This document shows, piece by piece, positions 43,758-54,484 of a stretch of 60,000 nucleotides of DNA (the first letter of the stretch is position 1; each line of letters opens with the position of its first letter). The position numbers and the translations under genes were made by a program. The notes under the pieces are model-generated. The model made no database searches. It was given only the letters and a program-made list of their open reading frames with translations, and was not told the origin of the DNA. The stretch comes from Bolinopsis microptera (Eukaryota > Ctenophora > Tentaculata > Lobata > Bolinopsidae), in assembly GCF_026151205.1 (NCBI RefSeq), contig NC_087073.1:15645837-15705836 (forward strand), written 5' to 3'.

Positions 43758-44160
43758 CTAATAAAAACAACGTAAGAGCGATTAACTTTACATCATAATT
43801 CGATCTTTATCTAAAAATTGAAAAAATCCCGACAAACATGTGATTTTGATAATCAACGACATAAGATCAAAGACAAAAAATTAAGGACAGAAGATCGATG
43901 TTCAACAAATAAAAAATTGCAAGTTTTGATTTGCAAATATATATTCTTTTATCGTTTAATACCAATATTGATTACATGTTTCATAAAGTTAATCAGCATC
44001 AACAAATTTACAAAAGGGCAATAATATATAAACTTTTTTTAAGTGACCTCCCAACACAGTACACTAGCATAGTAGCACAGTGATGATTCTTGGTCCAAAC
44101 ATATATTATATATACATTTTAAATAATTTAGGGAGACCCTATTATAAGGTTCTCACGAAA

Positions 44161-44244
44161 GTTGTAAGGCTAATTCTAAGTAGTGCTATTTAAGGCTAGC
44201 ACTACTAGTAAGTTGTAAGGCTAATTCTAAATAGTGCTATTTCT
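44161..44244. repeat. Short direct repeat downstream of SDHD
   Basis: GTTGTAAGGCTAATTCTAA plus TAGTGCTATTT occurs at 44161 and again at 44212 (period 51), between the SDHD stop and the ENTR1-like gene. Confidence 0.7.
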
Positions 44245-44355
44245 AGATTTGGTCAGTCCTAAAGGAAAAGCTTTCCTACTGGGACTGCACATCCCTTTAA
44301 CTTTAAGATGTGCACTGGGAATGATCTTAGGTTAATTTCAAGGCATCCTTTGAGT

Positions 44356-45062
44356 TTAACTCAATTCTTCAGGTTCTATTCTTCTGATGTTCCAAAGATC
44401 TTTGACAGCTTGTGTAATACCGATATCATGTTGGTTGAAATAAAGTAATGTAACAATTGTTAATGCAGTCACCACTTTTAAGATTGCACTTATGATAGCC
44501 ATTGCAGTTGTATTAGGAACATAATCAGTTAACACCTGCAAATAAAATACATAATTTTAGTGTGACAATGATTATTCCAGCATTTAAACAAATAGTCTCA
44601 CATACTAATTTAAAACTTATTAAATTCAAAAGATGCTTCAGATGTCATTAAAATGTAAGGTATTTACCTGCTCAATACCCCAGTGGGTGTGAAGGGGGAC
44701 AAGAATTGCGAGAGCATGATCAAAAGCAAGGGTTGGATATACTGCGGCTCCAACCATAGCACCGACGGTGAGAATGGATACATACCTCTCAGCCTGAAAA
44801 CATATCTATTGAATTATCTGATGCATAGAAATGTAAAACAAGTGTAAGTGATTTAACACAGCTACAGGGCATGATACAATCTGCGAAAAGGGTTATCACG
44901 AGTCAAAAAGAGTTATTATCTATTGAAAGTTTAGTGCAGACTTACCCTCCAATGCTTAACACTTGAGTCAGAGAGATAAGACACTTGTGTCAAGTTGGGA
45001 AGCAGTTGCCTTGAAACAGGCCTCAGCCTCATGCAGCCAGATCTAACAACAGCTGATAACAT
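44356..45062 (-). CDS. SDHD: Succinate dehydrogenase cytochrome b small subunit (complex II anchor)
   Basis: Membrane anchor of mitochondrial complex II; with SDHC it binds haem b and ubiquinone in the inner membrane. Three exons: 44946-45062 (ATG), 44668-44793, 44356-44535 (TAA), phases all 0, giving 138 codons of protein. Exon 1 encodes a basic, Ser/Arg-rich leader (MLSAVVRSGCMRLRPVSRQL) typical of mitochondrial import. Next come three hydrophobic helices. Family residues are clear: LHTHWGIEQVLTDYV (human LHGHWGLGQVVTDYV, including the haem-ligand His) and LYFNQHDIGITQAVKDLW (human CYFNYHDVGICKAVAMLW). Length is close to human (159 residues). No defects seen; likely functional. Confidence 0.95.
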
Positions 45063-47399
45063 CTAAGTTGGAATGTTCATTAAATATTCAATTCTCTTAA
45101 CATTTCACAGGATACATTAAATAACACAGCATGAACATGAATTGAAATATGTTCAAAAGATTATAATAATAATATAATAATATATATATATATAACTCTA
45201 AAACTCTAAAGTAAAGTAAAGTAAAAATAATGACATAACATCATCACACATGTCTGCAAAGTATCAAATCACTATATGGAAAAACATAAATATCTTAAAT
45301 CACCAAAATTAATAAATTATTAACTACAACTTTATTTTAAAAAATTCAAAAGCATCCCCAAAAGATAACCCTATTCATACTTCCCAGTGGAATAAAGATT
45401 TATAAATCGGTCACAAGAGCAACTGCCTAAACATGCAGAAGTGAAAACAAATAAATAAAAATACTAGCAGTCCTTGACACTCGTAATAAATAGAATATTA
45501 AATTCGTTTAATGTCATCAAATTCTTAACCATACATGTGACACCAACCTTCGTTGTGTAAGAATGATTTAACAACCTCTACTTGACACAAAACATGTACT
45601 AAAAGGTTTGGCATTCTGTATGACATAAATATTTATATAATACCAATAATTGGGCATCCATACTCCATTCAGCATCCATATTGATTCAATAGGCATAGTT
45701 AGTGTGAGCATCAAACTTAGACAACAAAGCTAGACTTCGCAAACGTTTTTCAGAGCAGTGCTACAACATTTACAGAAACAAAGACTTTCTACCTTGCATT
45801 AGACTATATTCCAGCATCATGATATCTTTATTATTGGAGGGTCCCTCCATTACCATAGTGAGTGAAACAAATTTAAAATTTTATCCTTTATTTTACAATC
45901 ATAATATAATAATATTTATAAGCCTCCGTTTTGAAAGTTTTAAATTTTAATACATTCACATTTCTATTTAAAATTCAATTTTATGTACAAGTCAATAACT
46001 GGCCGCCAAAGCCGCGCATTCTTGAAAACAGGATTAACTTGATTATAGTTATACGACTATGTAAATTAAAAACTATCCGTGGTTTTTTCTTTTAAATAAA
46101 TAAATTATAATTTTACCTAAGTCCAAAGCCAGCTTTGAAAAATTTACTATTAAATCATAATATATCGTCAACTTTAAATATTTACAATGCAACAATTCAT
46201 TAATCTGTAAACACGCGTACTCCAGCCCCTAAACGCATAAATTGTTATGCGGCGCGGCTCAAGCCGCGCACGCACGTATTATTTTATACTGTTTGCTTTC
46301 TAATAAATATCGTGCCAATGTGTACGTCTAAATTGTAAACGTTCATGTTTTGTGTAAAGTGAATCCAATTGGGACTAGTGACAAGGATAAGGACCCAAGT
46401 GCCTGTACGGCTTTTTCGGGCCCCTGTGGACCACTACTCTTGAAATCACTCTACAACATTGAACATCTATATCTACTACGTCATTTGGCAATTATTGTCA
46501 TTAATCTAACTTTCTAATTAATTGCCGAGGGGGAATAGTAAACGCTTCACATTAAAATTCAATATACAAAATTCAAAACCATCAATACGGTATTAAATAT
46601 TATGGACAAGTCTATAGATCTATTTCGTAGTCATATATTCACATGATTTGCTTTATATTATATTATCTTAATACTGTAATGAAGTACAGTAGGATTTGTG
46701 TTTCGAGAAAGAAAGGTTGCGGTCAAATTATTAACAAAAGTAAACAAAAGTCCATCAGGGACTCCGTGCGCGTGGAGTCGAAAAAGGTACACGGCTGCTG
46801 TCTGGTGCTGCTAGGCATTTATTGATCAAGATGTTTTATTGTATTGATTTATAATGATTCTATTGTTCGTGACTAATCAAGTTCTAAGTGGAGGTATAAA
46901 GTGCTGGTCAAGATACTTCGTCATCTCATGTCCAGTATAATGATTAAGATAGTATACAATGCAGTTTTAGTAGTTGACCCATACAGTTAAGTCCGTCATA
47001 ACTCACAATCGTTAAGTCGTCGGTCAATTGTCAAAGTCGTTGTGTGTTTATTCGTTGAGATAGCAGTAAGATAAGATGTTACGCGCGCGCGCGTTTAATC
47101 CCGTCGACGTGAAATGTGACAATGAAAACGCCATAGAATTATTATTTTCGCGCGTTACGTAGAGTTTACCAGTGTGTAATACTAGTTAACACTGGGTGTA
47201 CACTGAGTGTAAGTGTAAGTTTCATATACAAGCCGTTGAATATTTCCAATTTTGAGTGTATCGTGAGCATGTTTTACAGTGCGATTGCTCGGTACTAGTG
47301 TGTTTGTGTATATATATACATATATCATTTGTGGAGTATGGTGTAAGTAATGTTTTTGGTTGGAGTGCAGTGGTTATATGTATGAGAAAAGATATATGG
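45063..47399. other. SDHD upstream region, no further gene supported
   Basis: Mostly AT-rich. CpG-containing patches occur at 46.2 kb (GGCGCGGCTCAAGCCGCGC, a near-palindrome) and 47.08 kb (a CGCGCGCGCG run). The promoter and any 5' UTR of SDHD should lie next to 45062. No exon or RNA gene identified. Confidence 0.45.
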
Positions 47400-49190
47400 T
47401 CATTTTAGTAACTCACATAAATCAGAACTTGGGCTCATTTGTGGCAAAATTAAGCTCACACCAATCAAGTGTATCATGCTTGAATTGCAATTCTCGTAAG
47501 GCAATTTTCAATATATTCTTAAACCCGTTTGTCAGAGTATTAAAACTTATCTTACTTGATGTTTGTCGACAGCTGTTCCACATGTAGGATGATTGGTAGA
47601 TGAATTGTGAGGATGGTTGTGATGTAATGAAATAATCCTCTCGTCGTGGTGACCTGTTAAATGATGAGTACAGTGATAATGGTTCCTCTAACTTATTAAT
47701 TTTGAATAGTTCTAAGAGACAAGTGTACTTGTACAGATTGTGGACCGTCAACAACCTGTGGGTTTTAAACAAGGGCTTGGAGTGTTCTTTTTGGTAAAAG
47801 TCCACCCCCAGTCTTTGCTTATCAACAGGTCGTGTTCGGGCAGGCACACGTTTTAAACTTCTCTAGGTAAGCTTCTCTATCCCCAAACAGAATTCTTATA
47901 CACTTTTTCTGTGTTTTAAAGATAGGTTCAAGTCGGTTATTGCTAAAACCACCCCACACAGATATTCCAAATCCTAAATGTGATTCAAATAGAGTATGAT
48001 ATAAATCCTTATAATACTGCTTTGGGACAATGTGTCGTATTCTGCACAGCTTTCCTACTTCGCATTTAAGTTTTGAGTTAAGTGACTGCGTATGTGATTT
48101 CCAGTTAAGTTGGTCGTCAATAATAACGCCTAGAAATTTAGCTTCTTGAACTCTTTTAATAACTACATTATTTAAAGTTAGTATGTTCTCGTCATTTTCT
48201 ACTTCCTCTTTGGCCCGTGAGGGTTTAAAATGAATAAAACAACATTTCTTAATGTTAATATGTAATAAGTTTAGTTTCATATACTTGTACACAAATGATA
48301 GAACTTCATTTCCTTTTTCGTATAGTCTTTTGACACATGTGTCTTCTATAAATATGTTAGTGTCGTCGGCAAATAGTATAAACTTTCCTATAATTGATGA
48401 GTTACGGATGTCATTAATATAAATAATAAAAAGTAAGGGACCAAGACAGCTCCCCTGCGGCACTCCATAGACTACTGGAAGTTTCTCGGATTCTTCACCT
48501 AATACCGAGACATACTGGTATCTGTTCGACAGGTAACTTGCTATAAGGTTATTTGCATTTCCACGGATTCCATAATTTTCTAACTTATGCAGTAACTTTT
48601 CATGTGATATTGTATCAAAGGCTTTACTAAGATCAATAAATATTCCAAGAACGTGTTGTTTTTTCTTGAGGCAAGATTCTACGTGGTTCACTGAGTAATT
48701 TAGGGCATAACTGGTCGAGTGATTTTTACGGAATCCGTACTGGTTTTCATATAAGGAGTTCTGTGAATGAAAGAAGCTGTATAATCTATTGAATATAATC
48801 TTTTCAAATATTTTACCAAACACAGCTAGCGTTGATACAGGTCTATAGTTTTCAAGGAGTTCCTGGTTATCTTTCTTGTAAATGGGACTAATCCTTCCAA
48901 CTTTAAGGTCATCTGGAAATATGCCATCTTTCATACATTCGTTATACAGTACAGTGAGTAAAGGAGTAACTATTTTAGAGGACTGCTTAATTACATGAAT
49001 CGGTATGTCACTTGCCTTGCCATTTTTAAGTTCAGATATGATTTTGCTAACCTCGTCTGTTGTGCAGTCATGCATGTAAATGCTGGAAGTGTTTGAAAGC
49101 GGTAGATAATCATAGAAACTAGGTATACTGTTTATGTTAATTTGTCCAAGATCATTGTAAGCGGTATTTAGGTCATAGGATAAAAAGATA
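47400..49190 (-). mobile_element. 5'-truncated non-LTR retrotransposon (RT family 1)
   Basis: Minus-strand LINE fragment with the reverse transcriptase and the C-terminal domain, starting near 49190. No endonuclease domain remains. The 3' tail has not been delimited. Confidence 0.85.
47422..49184 (-). pseudogene. LINE reverse transcriptase ORF, frameshifted
   Basis: Reverse transcriptase of a non-LTR element. Main frame 49075-47822 (417 residues from its first ATG; open upstream to about 49184). Motif A FIDLSKAFDTISHEKL (catalytic Asp about residue 148), motif B YGVPQGSCLGP (about 203-213) and motif C FADD (235-238) are all intact. The frame is lost near 47.83 kb; a +/-1 shift continues as TRPVDKQRLGVDFYQKEHSK to a stop at 47422, the typical C-terminal region of CR1/L2-like ORF2. 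Active-site residues are preserved but the copy is dead through truncation and frameshift. Confidence 0.88.
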
Positions 49191-49779
49191 GAAGATTAAA
49201 TGATGCAACCAAAATCTTTATTTTATTGAATTTAGAAATGACCAATATAGTAAATGTATGTTCTATTTTTATTTTTACATTTTAGTTTTTCAACCATACA
49301 TCATATTATGCAATATCCCGTGAATTCCATGGAGACAGCTCAGAGAACCTGGCAATGGCATTATGTTACTATTAGGTAACCCTACAAAATTGTAAGTGCC
49401 CCCTACAAAAATTTTACTATACCAGATTAAAAAAGTTCAATATTTTTTACAGTTTTTCGTATACACATAATGTCACAATGACCCTATATAAAACAACCCT
49501 TCAAAAACTCAATATTTGAAAATCACCCTTGGCCTTGTGGCTCCAAGTTCAAATCTAGACTATTTATATTGACAAAGTTCTTTCATGCACCTCTGTTTCA
49601 CCTAGCAGCCATGAGTCTACGCGTACTGCATGACGCGCTTGTTTCACAAGTAGAATAATGCCTTCAGCGGTCGCACGCTACTGCAAGCGAGAGGGCTTTG
49701 GTTAGAGCAACACCTCTGTCTCCTCGAAGAGAATTCACCGTTGTTCTTAAGATTTCGAAACGACGGCGCTTCCTTAATA

Positions 49780-50470
49780 TATATCCTACAGCATTTGAAT
49801 ATCTTTGACTTGTATCACGTTGCGACCCCCACAGTCGTTTCACCCCCTTTATCGTCCTGACGATATTCCATTTTACTAGCCAGCTTATTCGCCAGTCTTT
49901 CAGCTTCACCGCCCATTTCACCAGACGTTAACAGTTAACGGGTGATACTCGTAAAATATTTGTTCCATATATATACAGGACCGTCGACGAGTCCAACTCG
50001 GCGCGCGTCCTGGTAGGTTATAAACTTACAAACCAGACGTTGAGAAAACTAACGTTTGCAAAATGATTACTGTTTGCATCATATCAGAAAAGTGCTTAGC
50101 TCTTTTATAACTTGTCAAACATTGTTTGAAGCGCAATGCGTAACTATGCCGCGCCGCACACTTAATTATGCTTCTCGCAACGACGAAATGCGCTTCTGTA
50201 CCTTGCCGAGTTGCGATGAATTGACATCGTCAAATTAAATACATTGTATGACCCGCCGCGCGACTGTGGGGGTCACGACGTGATACAAGTATTTTTAATC
50301 ATTAATGCATATACAAATATAAATGTTTAAAAATGTTTGATGTTCAGCCTTTGTGAAACTTTATCATACGTTGTATTTGTATCACGGTGGTGACCACCAC
50401 ACTGTCGCTTCACTATAGTGACAGTATGACAACGTTGTATGACCAGCCGCGCACGAGTGCGCGGCAACTT
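49780..50470. mobile_element. Cluster of hairpin MITE and foldback fragments related to the 5.7 kb duplication
   Basis: Several pieces match the duplicated segment: 49812-49865 (TGTATCACGTTGCGACCCCC, hairpin MITE); 49930-50025 (inverse of 18211-18328, sharing GACCGTCGACGAGTCCAACT); 50130-50240 (AGCGCAATGCGTAACTATGC.., like 17857-17975); 50243-50290 (hairpin MITE half); 50363-50463 (hairpin MITE, split). They indicate families dispersed across this genome and not a single event. Confidence 0.7.
50377..50432 (+). mobile_element. 56 bp hairpin MITE nested in a related MITE
   Basis: TTGTATCACGGTGG..CAGTATGACAA with CGTTGTAT immediately on both sides (50369-50376, 50433-50440). The flanks themselves belong to a GTTGTATGACC..GCGCACGAGTGCGC hairpin element, so a short derivative inserted into a relative. 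Confidence 0.65.
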
Positions 50471-51600
50471 TAAAAAGTAATTAATTTTTAATGCAAGCAA
50501 CAAATTTAGCACCCAATTTACCACTTTTGGAGCACAAACTCAAACCTAAAACCGGCCGAGCACAAAGATATGTTAACGCCACGATTATTGGGTGGATTGA
50601 TTCCCAGAATATTTATCAGCACGCGGCACTAATAATATAAAGTTCATTATCGAATTTTATCGAATTTTATACGAATCAAATTGGATTGGTGCTTTCGGTT
50701 GAGATATAAATCCTATCCGTAAAAGACAAAATCAACGTGTATGAAATTATACCTGTATACATAGTGCTGATCTAAATTTGATATTTTGGCCTAATAATTT
50801 TACCCTTATCAATAATGACCAAATTATTAAACATGATTATGATTAGTGATTTTCCAGACTAGTGTTCGGTTTCCTTTATAAATTTGCACTCAAGGATACC
50901 TCCACAAGATCAAAAAATCGTTTGATAAGGCAAAATTTAGCCATTCGCACCAAAAAGGTAGGAACTTGGCACTGTTTATGTTATGTGTTAACTGTTACTG
51001 GCCAATGTATAGTGTATACAAGAAATGTGAAGACTATGGTATGTTAGCAAATAGCTATTTAGTTTATCAGGCTTTTGTGTTAACCGTTCAGGCTGTTTTG
51101 AATTATTTGTCATTCAATTTTATTTATATTTAATGACCAATCCCTTTTCGTTTGTTCAATCCATTCAACATGGCAGTAAGTAGTAGTAAACCCGCGATGG
51201 GGTGGCATGTGCCTCAATAAAAATATTACAATCATTTATTATTATATCAATTTATCGTTAAATATTTCAAAAATATAAATAACGTATGGTTGATCCTTCA
51301 CACTTGGTAAAATATATAAAAATAAAGTTAATCTACACTAAAGAATAAATAATCTATATTATATAAATCAACAATATTAACTCCCCATCTTCTTGTAGTC
51401 ATTTATCAAAGCGGTAGAAATCCAAGTAATTTTAGTACGCGGTGCGCAAGGAATTTCGTTTAAAAAAAATGTGTAGGCAAGATAAGCCTAAGTGTGGCAG
51501 TGAAAATTGAAAAATAAGTTGCAGAATAAATTGCAGTGACTGACTGTCAAATGCATTATCGCAGTTCATTTATTTGACTGCACTAACGTTTAAGATTCTT
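50470..51600. other. Spacer, nothing recognised
   Basis: AT-rich DNA between mobile elements; no exon, RNA gene or repeat could be supported. Confidence 0.45.
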
Positions 51601-53690
51601 ACAGCTGTTATATTTTGCTAATATTTTGTTTAAAAGTTGTAAAGGACAAAGTTCTTGTCCGTCCACGAAAGGTTTTCTAGGTCAAGTTTTTGTTTGTCCT
51701 GTAAGTAACGTACAATGTTGTCCTTGTATGAATTAATAAACTTATCTTGTAACTTAGGTACGTTGAAGGGAAGGATTTTATTTATTTCGTTTATCGTGTT
51801 GTTATATAATCGTGGTCCTACGTTAGAGATGCTATAATCGGTGATCCGTAATCTGTTGAACTTAATTTCAAAATACTTTGGATTTCTCCTTTCCGTTTGT
51901 CTAAGCGGTGATTTTTCAAATATACTACAGATACTCGATGGTGCTACTCCCATATAAACCTTGTGCATCAAAGTTAGACAGCTTTTAGCAATGAGATTAG
52001 GAAGAGCCAAAATTCCTATATTTTGTTGAAGATGGATTTTGTGTGAGATGGTAGTTTACGTTTTTCTTTGTCGTAAAAATAGTTATGATATTCTGAATCA
52101 GTGGCGCGAATAGCTTTCTTTTGAGCAGAGAATAAAGACTGAATGGAATTTAAAGATTTAGTACCCCAAACAGTAGCGCAGTAATACAGGTGAGATTGAA
52201 TTAAACTATTGTATAGCATTTTTTGAGCTTTATTCGGAATGGAACTTTTAAGTTTCATCATTACGCCTGCATTTCTGGATATTTTAGTCTTTAACTGTTT
52301 AATGTGCTGGCTCCAGCTAAGTTTTGAGTCAATAATGACACCTAAAAATCGTTCATGTTCACTTTTCACTAGTCGCTGTCCTTCTATACTAATATTTATA
52401 TCCTCTGGTAATCTGTTAGTGAATATCATGTATTTAGTTTTTCCTACATTAAGTTTAAGACCGTTGTTTTTAACCCATGTCTGTACAGTATTTAAAACTT
52501 TGTTTGCACGCATGTTCAGTTCAGTGTACGTGTCGGCAGAAACGATGATGTTTGCATCATCAGCGAAGAAAATATAATGGGCTATATCGCTTACATTTGC
52601 AAGGTCGTTTATGTAAATAATGAACAATATAGGACCAAGAATGGACCCTTGAGGAACTCCATGTTCCAATCCCATTTTTTCTGAACTGCAACCGTTGACG
52701 TGAACATACTGTTTCCGGTTAGTTAGATAAGACTCAAACCAGGATAAACTAAGGCCTCTTACACCATAGTGCTCCAGCTTATGTAGCAGTATCTCACTGT
52801 CTACTAGGTCAAACGCCTTGGAGAAGTCAAGAAGCAGTAATGCTGACACTTGCTTCCTTTCTAGAGCTTTATGTAAGTTAAACTGAGCTTCAAGCAACGC
52901 ATGTTCACAACTGTGACCCGATCTAAAACCAAATTGCGACGCATATAGAATATTACGTGATTTTAGGTGCTTTACTAAACGTGCATGCATTATTTTTTCG
53001 AATATCTTTGAGAAGCAGGACAAAAGTGAGATTGGTCTGTAGTTTGTAATTTCGCTGCGCGATCCTCCTTTATGGAGTGGGATAACCTTAGCAAGTTTGA
53101 GCTTTTCGGGGAATACTCCTTCGTGAAGGGAGTGTGAGATCAGGTGATTAACTACTGGAGACAGCACATTGCAAACCTTTTTAAGAGGCTGTATATTCAT
53201 ATCTGAAGTCGATTTGTTCTTAAGATCATGTATGATTTCAGCAATTTCGGAGGGCGAGGAGTCCTCCAGCTCCATATCAAAATCACATCGACTAGATTGG
53301 GGAAGAGAATGTCCTACTGATCCTGCACCGCGAACCAGATTGTTTTCGCTCTTTAGGTTCTCAGCTATATTAGTAAAATAATCATTAAAACTGTCAGCTA
53401 TATCTTGTGAGTCGGTTATAACTCTATTTTTATAGTTAATCTTACTTATTTTTATTTTTTCTTTTGATTTCTTGTTTAATATTTGATTAATCATTTGCCA
53501 TTGTAATTTGCTATTGCTCGCATGCTTTTTAAAATATGATGCGTACTACTTCTTTTTCGCAATATCTACTTGTTTTTCAACAAACTTTTTCATATGCTTA
53601 TAAGTTTTTTCATTTTTTTCAGTAGGCTCTTTAACAAAGGATTTATATAGTTGGTTCTTTCGATTGCATGCACAGTAATCAATTAAAAGG
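51600..53690 (-). mobile_element. 5'-truncated non-LTR retrotransposon (RT family 2)
   Basis: Second, clearly different LINE on the minus strand. Remains run from a region before RT (protein-like from about 53690, LYKSFVKEPTEKNEK) to the C-terminal domain ending at 51630. Endonuclease not present in the window copy. Confidence 0.85.
51630..53690 (-). pseudogene. LINE reverse transcriptase ORF, one stop and one frameshift
   Basis: Main frame 53494-52016 (492 residues). Motif A LLDFSKAFDLVDSEIL (Asp about 223), motif B HGVPQGSILGP (about 278-288), motif C FADD (310-313). Upstream sequence continues in frame across an in-frame TAG near 53545 (KKK, stop, YASYFKKHASNSK). Near 52012 a shift separates FNKI from the 126-residue C-terminal part (LALPNLIAKSCLTLMHKVY) ending at 51630. 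Motifs are intact, damage is light, so the insertion is moderately recent. It shares the RT fold but little detailed sequence with family 1. Confidence 0.88.
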
Positions 53691-53973
53691 CATGGTTATT
53701 TTAATATTATGAACATTTTGAAATCCCACTTGGTTGATGGAGATTAGAACCAATTCTTTACCCTTATTAGTGTAACAATGGATTATATTTAAATTGACCC
53801 ACTCATTTTTAAGAGGTGTAACTAGACCTGGAGCTCCAGGATTATTTAAAACATATAAGTGATACGAAAAGCTTGATTTAGCAGTAAATCGAAGTCTTCT
53901 AAACATCCTCTCCAGTACACAATCAAAGGGAAATTTATTTGGAGCAAAATAAGTAACATTGCATTCACCAATC
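53679..53973 (-). CDS. Possible terminal exon, unknown protein
   Basis: Minus-strand frame of about 97 residues after acceptor-like TTTCATTCAG, ending TGA at 53679-53681. It has mixed, protein-like composition (NVTYFAPNKFPFDCVLERMF, then a block with NNPGAPGLVTPLKNEWVN). It abuts the 5' edge of the second LINE. It may be a host exon, or more of a mobile element. No neighbouring exon found. Confidence 0.3.
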
Positions 53974-54484
53974 CTGAATGAAATACTAGAACCTCAAGAA
54001 GCTGATCCGCATGTCTCCGCTACTAAAATGTTTAATGAGCCCAATCACTCATCACTTAACAGTTTAATCCTCAAAGTGAGTTGTACAATCTAGGTTGTTT
54101 TAAGTAGCTGTTGATAGTGTAAAACAGGAGTGACTTGATCGTTTTCATAACTTCGATTTACAATCTGTACCATAATAAAACTAGCACTGCCATGGGGTTC
54201 AAAAAGAGTCATTGTAAGCCTCCAGCGTAATGGTCCTAAGTCTCTGCCCCATGCGGTGCCTGTCAGCATCAGCTAACAGAATAGCCCTAACATAACGATC
54301 AAGCCAAAAATTAGGTTCTATAATGATTTAATATTGTTGAATAAAGAGATTTGAATATAATATTTGTTTTATTCTGATTGGTTTGTATCAATTCCACATT
54401 TTCCTGACGTAATTTAGCCTCTTCTAAATATCTGTTTATACTCACTTAATAATATTTCCAGAGCTCATGGAATTGTGATGTCAG

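Noticed and set aside
52239-52577. 112-residue plus-strand ORF
   Set aside because: Antisense shadow of the reverse transcriptase frame.
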